In this document: one piece after another, positions 59,601 to 64,000 of the stretch | Layout: every line of letters starts with the position of its first letter | How positions within the stretch are numbered: position 1 is the stretch's first letter | From: Vanilla planifolia | Lineage: Eukaryota > Streptophyta > Magnoliopsida > Asparagales > Orchidaceae | Direction: 5' to 3' | NCBI GenBank assembly: GCA_023846275.1 | Contig: CM043869.1 | Location: 17,207,501-17,271,500, forward strand | DNA: 64,000 bases | Notes under the pieces: generated by a model | Database searches by the model: none | Seen by the model: only the letters and a program-made list of their open reading frames with translations | Told to the model about the DNA's origin: nothing | Made by a program: the position numbers and the translations under genes

Positions 59601-62600
59601 ATCGAAACACTAATAAAGAACGTTAAATATTAGTGCTTAGTCCTTCGAAGTTTTTTTTTTCTTGTCTGTTTGTTTTAACGAATTGAGAGATCTTTGACTA
59701 AACTCTAAACAACGATTATCCAATTCTTTAATAGTTTCAAAAACTAAACAATGTTATTAGGTTAAACATTATGAGTGGGTGGAAACAGTGGTAAGGATGC
59801 ACATGGTAGACGAGGATGGAAAACTTAATGGTAAAAGGTCCTGATAAAGGAGAATAGAATTTGACTCTGAAAAACCTACCTCACTGTTACCTTGGAAGTT
59901 ATAGTACCTTTGCAAATTAGAGGCCATTGCTAAAGGAACGAAGCACTTTTGAAGTACTGATGATATGAAAATTGGAATGACATTATGTTGGGGTATTCTC
60001 TTTGGCTTTCAATTTTGGTGAACCAAGTTAGCCTAAAACTTAAATAGGGAGCAATTCAGCTAACAAGTTTTTTTGTTCCTGAACTTAAATTAATCATGTC
60101 CAAAATAGCTGACTTGAACACAGAATGTGAGCTTCTTGGCTTGCACAATTTTCCTGAGTTCAAGTGTGTTTTGCAAACTTGGCACACTTTATTGAGCATG
60201 TTCGACAGCTTAGGATTTCTCCTATTATCATATGATCTAGTTAATGATTCAGCAGTAAAATAGTGACTAGCTAAATGTTTTTTTATAGTTTATAAAGAAC
60301 CATGACAATTATTTTTTTCATGTAATTCTACTAAACTGGGCAGGTATGAGATCTATGCAGAAGTCTGTGAAATCTAGAACTGCAAGAGCAAAACAAACCT
60401 TTCCAATAATACTTTTTCATGCAAATCACACTTGTTATACAAAGTAATGATTTCTATTGCTTAACTGGCATGTTCGGCCTGCATATTAGTTAGCTCTTCC
60501 AATTATGATCAAGCTAATGGTAATTGTAGCTTGTGGTGGTGACCAATTTTATAGGATCCACAAATCTATTGCTAATTGGCATAGAAGTATTATCAATTCA
60601 CTAAGCTATTTGTGATTTCAGCTGAGGTTTATGTGCAGATTGTTCTTTTCAGGCATCTTTATTATAAAGTTGTGTGCTTTGGCCATCAAATGTTAGTTTG
60701 TAGGGTAATTTCCCGAGTAATCAAATTATGGAAAGTATGGCTTTATTATTAGTAGAATAAACGTTCATTGTTAGTAGAACTAAAACATACCTCAATCTTT
60801 TGTACATGGTATGCCTTTTGCTTCGTAGTAGTATGTCTGATAAAAGCCATGCTGGGTAGTTGTCTTGAATTGCATCTTGATTGAGATGTTAAGATGACTT
60901 TATCATCCCCAATATTATGAATGTGCCGAAAATGCTTTCTTTCAAAGGCTTTTGGAAGGTGTCAAAGTTGATTCTGCATTGTTTTTCTTCTGTCGTTATT
61001 GACGTGCAGTTTGAAATTCTTCTATGTATTGTTTGGAACAAATAATTAGTTTTTATTTTGTCAGCATGATTTTTTGTATGATTCTTTTATGGCCTAATCA
61101 GCATAGCCTAACTAAGTCTCCAATTCAAATATGATCCAATGTATGTATTAACAAAAGATGTGAGAACATAGTGTATCATATGAAAGAACAAATTTTTATA
61201 TGCAAAATAATTTAATGATATAATACAGAAGTAAACCTACCAGTGAATTTATACAATCAACGACTAAAGCACACTAGCATGTTTATAGCAAAGTAAGATG
61301 AGTTAATACCTGAACTTCACTATGGTTCAATCTACCAAAACTATAAATTTTCACTTTTCATAAATTGTTTGGGTACACACCAATTTGTTTATGGTATATA
61401 TCTACTGAAGTTTTGTTTTGACTAAATATTGATAAACAAGCTTGAATTATTTATTTTTTCTTACAATTGTCATGTTTATGCTTTAACATTGCCACAATAA
61501 ATCTTAAGATTAATTGAATTAAATTACAGGGTTGTATTAGGTAGCTGATTTGAACCAAGATGACATGAATTTTTGAGTATTAGTGTTAATGTTAAGGATT
61601 CCTTTGGAAGCAACTCAATGTATTGCTTGAGTACAATGGCAGGTTTGTAAGAGCTACTACAATTATGTCTTGGTGAAATGATAAATGAGCGAGGGCTTCT
61701 ACAATGATGCCCTATTGTATATATTGGTCATTCCTTTGATATTTTGACAAAGTGATTTTTGATTGATATGGGATCATTTAACCATAAAATCAATTTGGTT
61801 GTATGCTAAGAAGGTTAGCTATGAAGGTTATAACTTTTTGAGAGACTTAATGGAGAAGTTTAAGGAAAGAAGATTAGATCATTGCTTAAATTTCATTTAT
61901 TTCAAAGAAGGTATATGATAATAAAAAATGAGATGTCATTATCTCTCAGTCCCTCACCCTCGAGCCCATCATCTACTTCAAGCTTGTTGATAGCCACCTT
62001 CTTGAGCTCAACTACCCCACTTCATCCTCATCAAACCCCCGATTTGAGCTTGCCAATCCTTCGTTGTCTAATCAGTTCGTGAGCACCTTTGCTTTTAGTC
62101 ACGGTTTCCAACCTCAAGCTCCTCGACTCCTTGTTTTTGGCTTTAGATTAGATGGCTTTGTGTCACTTTAGTGTAGGCCATTAAATCTCTACTTGCCTTC
62201 TCCTTTTTATTGACTCTTCATTCTTTGACTTCCTTGTGATGAATTGAGTGTACTATTGCTATCAACTCTGCTTAAGCCCATCCACAGGAGATTAAGGCAA
62301 ACAACTTGAACATTTTTTATGGAAGTCCCCTCATCACCATAAGCTCTCTTCAATGCCTTCTCCTTTATGTCCCTTGGAAGGATTGTGTTGAGCAATTCAT
62401 CTATGTTTATGGACACCTCTTTGCTCAATATGCTGATCTTCATTCCTCCTCATTATCCTTGCAAGGTACATTCAGTGTTTTTAAATGTTGGCATTGATAG
62501 GCATCAAGCCTAAGAGAGTTTGATCCCAAATACTAGTTTAATAGATGGGATAAGTTAAGAAACTTTCCATCAACTTGCTATTAGCCAAGGATTATGTGGA

Positions 62601-64000
62601 CTTGTATCATTGACTTCACTCATTATAGTAGTAGCCCTTTTCTATTTGGTCCTCTTTGATCCTTACTCTGGATGGCTTTGCTCACCTGAATTGTAGCCTT
62701 TTCTAAGTTGCACCCTTTGATGACTCATACATGACGGCTTGACTCACCATAGTGGTTGCCCTTTTCTTTGTCACTTCCTTGATTTAACTTCTCAACAAGA
62801 GCATCAATGATAGCCTTTATCCTGCAAGAGAGACCAACTCAAAAAATAGTCTTGTTAGGTTGGTGAACCATGCTAATTTAAGAACAATCTAACTAATTAA
62901 TTAATGTGGGCTTATGTGGAGCTGCATCAAGAGCTCTCTTTTGACTAATCATTAATTTCTCATGACATCTACAATTTATTCCTAACCATAATGGTAATAT
63001 CAACATCTTGGAGGAGCATGCTATTAGAATTGAAAGCCATTGAACTTATTTCTTAGTGGGATACAATAGTGGTTGTAGGTTGTATTATCATTTGGTGGAG
63101 GGCACAAAGCATTTATGAAAACCAATTGTCTTCTTGGATTTGTTTGTTCTTCACTAGGGTTTCTTTTTGATCAAATTCAAATCAGAAGAGGACCTATACA
63201 AAGTTTTGTAGGCAAGGATTTAGACTATTAGGGACAGATGTAATCTTAAAAAAAAATGCTTATGACCGCATTCCGGTTTGGATCAAATTCCATAAGCTTC
63301 CTTTATAACTAAAGAGCCCCAAGTGTCTATTAAGGATTGTTAGTTCATTGGAAAGCTAATTTTTGATGAACCAATTGATTGCCTTAAACTATCTTTACCT
63401 TCACAAGATTTTGTGTAGAAGTGGTGGAGTATCCTTTTCTCCAATGTTCTTTGTTTAAATTGGAAAAAACATTATTGACATTGAAACCTAATCCTTTCAA
63501 AACTTGTTTAACCTTTGTGCATACTACTTATGCTTGTCCTTTTGTAGAGAGCAACTACCCCTTAAAAGTAATGATGTTGTTAACCATGTGATGCATATTG
63601 ATTCCAAGGGGCTCATCAATCCTAAAGGATAGTGTAACAATACCTCAAGGAATCGACCAAGGTCATCAAACATCATTTTGTGAAAGAGAAATTTAAGGAA
63701 CCACTCAGTGTCGAGTGAAATTTCTTTTCAACTTTACGCCAAGTCGATGATCATGTGAAAGGTAAAATTCATAACAATATTCTTATCCATAAGAACTCTA
63801 TCAACCCCTTGAATGGCAATTTATCTTGTAATCGAGATAATAGGTGGCTATTGAACCACTTTTATCTTAATGAGTGATCTCTCTTTCTTGAAGATCAAAA
63901 TGATCTCAAAGCCCTCTATGCTCAAAGCACCTTGTAGTGATATATCTCATAGGATGTCTCCTTAGGTTGTTCTTCTATTAGGAAGAACTAATTTCTCCCT
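17514..64000 (+). CDS. HST: HASTY / exportin-5 homologue, 5' part (11 exons, runs off the window)
   Basis: Importin-beta superfamily nuclear export receptor. In plants HASTY (orthologue of animal exportin-5) binds Ran-GTP and is needed for normal microRNA accumulation and movement. CDS exons: 17514-17624, 33184-33285, 50626-50769, 50871-50951, 53307-53376, 53490-53560, 53806-53969, 54073-54144, 54222-54459, 58609-58671, 58760-59044. They join in frame into 467 codons with no stop and no missing block relative to plant HASTY. Full-length proteins are about 1,200 residues, so roughly 60% lies beyond the window. Residues 1-110 correspond to the importin-beta N-terminal region and about 105-260 to the exportin-1-like (Xpo1) domain. 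The start is the conserved Met-Glu-Asp of plant HASTY. Introns 1 and 2 are exceptionally long and filled with retroelements. The exons keep an intact frame and plant-consensus borders, so the gene looks functional. Identity is very secure; borders were chosen by homology and GT/AG rules. Confidence 0.95.
18270..19420 (+). mobile_element. Probable Ty1/copia LTR followed by primer-binding site
   Basis: The word 'tggtatcatagctc' at about 19419-19432 is one change from the start of the canonical plant retrotransposon primer-binding site, which is complementary to initiator tRNA-Met (TGGTATCAGAGC). It directly follows '...catcaacca', a suitable LTR 3' end (CA). Upstream lies an LTR-like segment with a TATA-type box (tttatatctatttaag, about 18547) just before a transcribed-looking part. 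A TG start near 18273 is possible but not proven, and no second LTR or gag/pol was recognised downstream. Likely a truncated or solo-plus-leader remnant inside HASTY intron 1. Confidence 0.42.
20150..20275 (-). pseudogene. LINE RNase H domain remnant
   Basis: The - strand frame reads KVNCDATMTNDGPASIGAVF followed by KDYLKR. This is the first beta-strand region of the RNase H found at the ORF2 C-terminus of many plant L1 elements, with the first catalytic Asp in CDA. A diverged continuation (KEAHSLIMAILLA) fits the Glu-containing helix. It belongs to the surrounding LINE and is not a host gene. Confidence 0.7.
21130..22020 (-). pseudogene. LINE reverse transcriptase remnant (YADD mutated to YANN)
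   Basis: Frames on the - strand spell the RT palm with several shifts: QGCHIFPSLF for the RQGCPLSP box, and SHLLYANNIML at 21716-21748 for SHLLYADDIML. Both catalytic Asp codons have become AAC (plus-strand 21726-21737 gttgtttgcata), so this copy cannot encode an active polymerase. The thumb/C-terminal block GGLGVLQL follows further downstream. Confidence 0.85.
24851..25005. other. Almost pure A/T spacer between two retroelements
   Basis: From about 24867 to 24960 the sequence is essentially all A and T (runs such as attaattatttaattaattt). It lies between the 5' side of the - strand LINE and the first gag-like codons of the + strand gypsy element. Confidence 0.6.
25006..28060 (+). mobile_element. 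Ty3/gypsy retrotransposon remnant (gag-pol, decayed)
   Basis: Sense to HASTY in intron 1. In order on the + strand: a gag-like segment (MSPKQNQVKKLETFW at 25008; a KRLHGELQTL-like part near 25480); a protease-like block, VINGGSAANV at about 26080-26110, where the catalytic DSG/DGG Asp reads Asn; reverse transcriptase with an intact FDDILIYS at 27207-27230 followed by HLEHIGKSL; RNase H blocks (LLDFSKTFVV at about 27610; HPFAYFSENL at about 27690; KLNYKHVKWV at about 27850); and ELNKPTDVLSQVALAI at 27922. Stops and shifts are frequent. No integrase or LTR is recognisable, so the element is truncated or too decayed at its 3' end. Confidence 0.85.
27181..27990 (+). pseudogene. Gypsy reverse transcriptase / RNase H remnant
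   Basis: Contains the RT active-site box FDDILIYS (27207-27230) with both Asp codons kept, then the RNase H region and the connection motif resembling NKPADALSR (ELNKPTDVLSQ, 27922-27954). Multiple in-frame stops make it non-coding. Order and spacing match plant Ty3/gypsy pol. Confidence 0.83.
28061..31779. other. Intron 1 interior, no feature recognised
   Basis: Mixed-composition sequence with several short stop-free stretches (for example 30586-30828 and 30758-30946 on the - strand), none resembling a known domain. It is moderately less AT-rich around 30,000-30,450 and 31,100-31,300, so it is probably decayed retroelement LTR or UTR material. Confidence 0.35.
31780..31960. repeat. TA-rich microsatellite-like cluster
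   Basis: Imperfect runs of tatata mixed with tgtata, catgta and aaatata over about 180 bases. They generate the low-complexity Ile/Tyr-rich translation on the - strand. No gene. Confidence 0.8.
31961..33183. other. Intron 1, 3' part
   Basis: No coding or mobile-element motif recognised. It ends in a T-rich tract and tttgtag, the acceptor for exon 2. Confidence 0.5.
33184..33285 (+). CDS. HST: HASTY exon 2 (codons 38-71)
   Basis: Encodes VKGGDIHLLANASLRLIRND followed by CSLEIRLYGLKMLQ, the second HEAT-like helical pair of the importin-beta N-terminal region. Acceptor ttgtag|GTAAAG and donor TTGCAG|gtatta. Phase 0 at both ends, 102 bases. It sits isolated between introns of 15,559 and 17,340 bases. 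Confidence 0.95.
33286..34580. other. Intron 2, 5' part
   Basis: No recognised feature. A stop-free - strand stretch at 33789-34028 has a charged, mixed amino-acid make-up (RDCMKLCETRVTWSNEDREC) unlike the hydrophobic translations of plain AT-rich DNA, but it matches no family I know. Confidence 0.35.
34582..34672. repeat. Polypyrimidine (CT-rich) tract
   Basis: About 90 bases almost entirely C and T on the + strand, with long T runs, deep inside intron 2. It could be part of a retroelement leader or LTR; a tatataagg word lies upstream at about 34474. Confidence 0.75.
34673..36693. other. Intron 2 interior, nothing recognised
   Basis: No gene, RNA or delimitable transposon. Some GC-richer sequence lies near 34,740-34,860. 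Confidence 0.35.
36694..36810 (+). repeat. Short-unit tandem array, 22-25 bp, five copies
   Basis: Units begin at 36694, 36718, 36743, 36766 and 36788. Consensus is roughly TGTNTGTAGGNTCTTTTGANCTAA, with diverged copies such as 'tgatttgtagggtcttctgg' and 'tgttgtaagttcttttgagc'. Low identity between units indicates age. No function known. Confidence 0.65.
36811..38219. other. Intron 2 interior, nothing recognised
   Basis: Apart from a local repeat of 'acattttattatcataaag' near 36924 and 37004 (spaced about 80 bases, suggesting another decayed tandem duplication), no feature was found. Confidence 0.4.
38220..38405 (+). repeat. 20-bp tandem repeat array, about nine units
   Basis: Unit consensus approximately AGCTTAGAAAGCATTTGGGC. 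Starts at 38266, 38286, 38306, 38326, 38347, 38367 and 38387 keep an almost exact 20-base period; two more diverged units (aacttataag..., caacttaaattgcattt...) precede at about 38221-38265. The array leads into a GC-richer block. Confidence 0.85.
38406..39160. other. GC- and G-rich block downstream of the 20-bp array, possible LTR/leader
   Basis: Composition is clearly richer in G and C than the rest of intron 2 (for example gggcgtggggctttttggtgg at about 38658), ending with a poly-T run near 39148. Three neighbouring short - strand ORFs (38385-38567, 38621-38845, 38859-39041) show no domain. Array plus GC-rich block may be the leader or LTR of an unidentified retroelement. Confidence 0.3.
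39161..40382. other. Intron 2 interior with weak internal repeats
   Basis: Between about 39740 and 40130, phrases of the type 'cttcttgaggac', 'cttcttgagacc' and 'cctcttgaggcc' recur with flanking 'gaggaag/gaagg' words. This is compatible with a strongly decayed tandem array. No coding domain was recognised; in particular no continuation of the gypsy integrase. Confidence 0.3.
40383..40442. repeat. TA/TG microsatellite
   Basis: Imperfect run of tacatatatata, tatata and tgtgtgtatata over 60 bases. It lies close to the 3' side of the - strand LINE that begins at about 43450. Confidence 0.85.
41000..43450 (-). mobile_element. 5'-truncated L1-type LINE inserted in a gypsy element
   Basis: The - strand reads into an ORF2 reverse transcriptase. 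In order: a SPNGFIGQFYRHYWD segment with NLIILIPKSD (43451-43240), a VSKVTKLLVNKLSNIL...QSTFVKVKNI part (43190-43080), LINNIPCGFF (about 42870), the active-site box SFIDDIVIL (FIDD at 42721-42732, both Asp kept), the C-terminal block IERAMTNFFW...W (about 42330-42240) and a Cys/His part CLNYKHEDEP...DC (about 41795-41740) fitting the RT zinc-binding domain. There is no endonuclease or ORF1. The element starts inside RT, as expected from 5' truncation during target-primed insertion. The 3' end is uncertain (41.0-40.4 kb). Stops and frameshifts are present. Confidence 0.85.
43451..43790 (-). pseudogene. Gypsy integrase fragment, cut off by LINE
   Basis: The H2C2-type segment (HNLAMKTIRHGLFWPD) is followed by the catalytic-core start MDFFEPFLITKGKTKFLFLT and a NYFLKSSKAKPL block equivalent to the DYFTKWVEA region. 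The frame loses integrase similarity at about 43450, where an unrelated LINE RT frame begins. The remaining catalytic residues (second Asp and Glu) are not found nearby. Confidence 0.8.
43451..47920 (-). mobile_element. Ty3/gypsy retrotransposon (Tat-like), decayed and interrupted
   Basis: Antisense to HASTY in intron 2. On the - strand 5'->3': a possible primer-binding site (cttgatatcaaaagc, about 47903-47889, two or three changes from the initiator-Met PBS); gag core (KFPSRSNSSFNQFKRAF, about 47245-47190); protease (MLIDTKSSTNI, where the family has IDTGSS, about 46230); the connector DFIVI...YNVILRS (about 46035-45990); RT (FNFMDAFLGYYQIKMA, about 45360; GIQANPDKIKDLRV, about 45015-44975); RNase H connection (AFQELKDYL...HGKPLFIYT, 44820-44726), then KYEHLITRLKFALEL (about 44310-44265); integrase zinc-finger part (LAMKTIRHGLFWPDQAKG, about 43762-43700) and catalytic start MDFFEPF (43581). 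Coding similarity stops near 43450, where LINE sequence begins. Many stops; nonfunctional. Confidence 0.88.
47921..50625. other. Intron 2, 3' part (possible gypsy 5' LTR, then unannotated)
   Basis: If the PBS at about 47900 is real, the gypsy 5' LTR would lie immediately above it (about 47920-48350), but no LTR ends are identifiable. The rest shows no coding domain. A purine-rich stretch at 49320-49530 explains the Glu/Lys- and Ser/Phe-rich ORFs there. The intron ends with a long T run (about 50548-50562) and ctgtag at exon 3. Confidence 0.4.
50626..50769 (+). CDS. HST: HASTY exon 3 (codons 72-119)
   Basis: Encodes HVVRLRWDEF...FAKVAISLLLDI...EEWVLKSQTAALVAE. It completes the importin-beta N-terminal region and begins the exportin-1-like domain (SQTAALVAE). 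Acceptor ctgtag|CATGTA, donor GCAGAG|gtattt, phase 0 at both ends. Confidence 0.96.
50871..50951 (+). CDS. HST: HASTY exon 4 (codons 120-146)
   Basis: Encodes VVRKQGVTFWQELLPSLVSL then SNKGPVE, in the Xpo1 domain. Acceptor ttcag|GTCGTA, donor GTGGAG|gtatga, phase 0. It is separated from exon 3 by a 101-base intron. Confidence 0.96.
50952..53306. other. Intron 4 (2,355 bp), no gene
   Basis: No domain recognised. It contains a C/T-rich run with CCTCCTCC words at about 52040-52065 and a 20-base direct repeat (aatttgttcaagttaaatt) at 52381-52399 and 52427-52445. The several short - strand ORFs inside are chance frames. Confidence 0.6.
53307..53376 (+). CDS. HST: HASTY exon 5
   Basis: Encodes AELVAMILRWLPEDITVHNE then DLEG, with the highly conserved RWLPEDI element of HASTY/exportin-5. 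Acceptor accag|GCTGAA, donor GAAG|gttttt. It ends in phase 1 and the split Gly codon is completed in exon 6. Confidence 0.96.
53490..53560 (+). CDS. HST: HASTY exon 6
   Basis: Encodes (G)DRRRVLLRGLAESLTEILPL then LYS. The DRRR-LLRGL block is a signature of plant HASTY. Acceptor ttttag|GCGATC, donor TATTCT|gtaatt. Intron 5 upstream is 113 bases. Confidence 0.96.
53806..53969 (+). CDS. HST: HASTY exon 7
   Basis: Encodes LLEKHFGAALNEYNRQQIEV and on through AYAEWAPLPDIARYRLIHG. HFGAAL and EWAPLPD are conserved in the family and lie in the later exportin-1-like region. Acceptor gatag|TTACTT, donor CATGG|gtatga, ends in phase 2. Confidence 0.96.
54073..54144 (+). CDS. HST: HASTY exon 8
   Basis: Encodes (G)CGFLLSSPEFRFHACEFFKL then VSQ(R), matching the FLLSS-FR-HACE-FKLV element of plant HASTY. 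Acceptor accag|ATGCGG, donor CCAAAG|gtacat. It is flanked by introns of 103 and 77 bases. Confidence 0.96.
54222..54459 (+). CDS. HST: HASTY exon 9
   Basis: Encodes KRPHDANALEFDSAMVNIFQ through ...VIVDESDFEFAERTCENMVL and ...MTSQFLEL. The KRP-DA-EFDSA block and CE-MV-LGS element are conserved HASTY positions. Acceptor tacag|GAAAAG, donor GAGCTG|gtatca, ends in phase 0. The open frame continues past the donor by chance to 54657. Confidence 0.95.
54460..57469. other. Intron 9, 5' part, no gene
   Basis: No domain recognised. A GC-richer patch at 54,820-55,080 looks like a fragment of an unidentified repeat. The rest is AT-rich. Confidence 0.45.
57470..57720 (-). mobile_element. RTE-like LINE reverse transcriptase fragment
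   Basis: The - strand frame at about 57612-57490 reads QWYVLLVDGIILVDKTTTGA followed by KAKVELWKTNL. This matches the plant RTE-type reverse transcriptase active-site region (WC-LFADDIVL-DETR-GVNAKLE-W). The catalytic pair DD reads DG (plus-strand 57573-57584), so it is inactive. A frame-shifted upstream part (ENVLIDQTQKE) precedes it. Only this stretch of the element is recognisable inside intron 9. Confidence 0.72.
57721..58608. other. Intron 9, 3' part
   Basis: No feature recognised. It ends in attttttttttcactacag, a typical pyrimidine-rich acceptor for exon 10. Confidence 0.6.
58609..58671 (+). CDS. HST: HASTY exon 10 (21 codons)
   Basis: Encodes MLRFFQHYKFALHFQSLFFW then L, the conserved FFQH-K-ALHF-SL-FWL element that precedes MRD in plant HASTY. 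Acceptor ctacag|ATGCTC; donor GGCTG|gtctgt is a weak but allowed GT site. Phase 0 at both ends, and intron 10 is only 88 bases. Confidence 0.93.
58760..59044 (+). CDS. HST: HASTY exon 11
   Basis: Encodes ALMRDQMPRGK, a Ser/Thr/Gly-rich variable linker, then LINLASDDTFSVIIEVSLHR, LMKKSKVTGYIPKAVALELW and TEEFDASDFSHYRSRL. This matches the plant HASTY region that ends in YRSRLLELI. Acceptor aacag|GCACTT, donor AGATTG|gtatgt (good), phase 0. The expected next exon (beginning near ELI) is not found before the window end. Confidence 0.95.
59045..62610. other. Intron 11 (at least 4,956 bp), first part
   Basis: AT-rich, with no continuation of HASTY and no recognised domain. A C/T-rich stretch at about 61940-62060 yields the Ser/Pro/Thr-rich + strand ORF there and is probably repeat-derived. 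Confidence 0.5.
62611..62796 (+). repeat. 62-bp tandem repeat, three copies
   Basis: Units start at 62611 (tgacttcactcattatagtagt), 62673 (tggctttgctcacctgaattgt) and 62735 (cggcttgactcaccatagtggt). The period is exactly 62 bases, each unit continuing into agcccttttct or a variant. Units are well diverged. They lie just upstream of a LINE-like ORF1 fragment. Confidence 0.75.
63210..63320 (+). mobile_element. Possible LINE ORF1 (DUF4283-like) fragment
   Basis: The frame GFRLLGTDVILKKNAYDRIP followed by VWIKFHKLPL (about 63216-63305) resembles the region of plant L1 ORF1/DUF4283 that reads P-WV-L-LPL. A stop follows directly. If right, 62.6-64.0 kb is the 5' part of a + strand LINE that continues beyond the window. 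The evidence is one short motif, so the call is tentative. Confidence 0.45.
63321..64000. other. Intron 11 to window end, unassigned
   Basis: No recognisable domain or HASTY exon. It may be the continuation of the LINE suggested at 63210, but I could not read ORF1 zinc knuckles or endonuclease here. Confidence 0.35.

Overview
This is a eukaryotic nuclear window, most likely from a seed plant. The overall composition is very AT-rich and CpG-poor. The only host gene I can build is the 5' portion of a HASTY / exportin-5 (XPO5) homologue on the + strand. Eleven coding exons join in frame with GT/AG borders into 467 codons that follow the plant HASTY N-terminal half without a gap. The gene starts at 17514 and is still open at 64000, so 1,401 coding bases are spread over more than 46 kb. 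Introns of 15.6 kb and 17.3 kb filled with old retroelements, plus low GC, suggest a large-genome plant such as a gymnosperm. The lineage is an inference, not something the sequence proves.

Layout. 1-17139 is gene-poor upstream DNA: decayed dispersed and tandem repeats (a clean 148-bp tandem duplication at 5281-5576, a degenerate array of about 60 bp near 3.3-4.1 kb, a 113-bp TA tract at 13835-13947) and one weak candidate first exon of a small secreted protein (9811-9983). About 17140-17660 is a CpG-rich, GC-richer island carrying the HASTY promoter/5'UTR and exon 1. Intron 1 (17625-33183) holds a probable Ty1/copia LTR with primer-binding site, a nearly full-length L1-type LINE on the - strand (ORF1 zinc knuckle, endonuclease, reverse transcriptase, RNase H), and a decayed Ty3/gypsy pol on the + strand. 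Intron 2 (33286-50625) holds two short-unit tandem arrays (22-25 bp and 20 bp) and a - strand Tat-like Ty3/gypsy element. The gypsy integrase is interrupted at about 43450 by a 5'-truncated L1-type LINE. Exons 3-9 cluster at 50626-54459 with mostly short introns. Intron 9 (54460-58608) carries an RTE-like reverse transcriptase fragment, exons 10-11 follow, and intron 11 runs to the window end with a 62-bp tandem repeat and a probable LINE ORF1 fragment.

Nothing here is a prokaryotic-style system: no operon, CRISPR array or rRNA was seen, and I recognised no tRNA. All transposable elements carry stops and frameshifts and look dead. The points of interest are the gene architecture, the nested insertion, the CpG contrast at the promoter and several unclassified tandem repeats.
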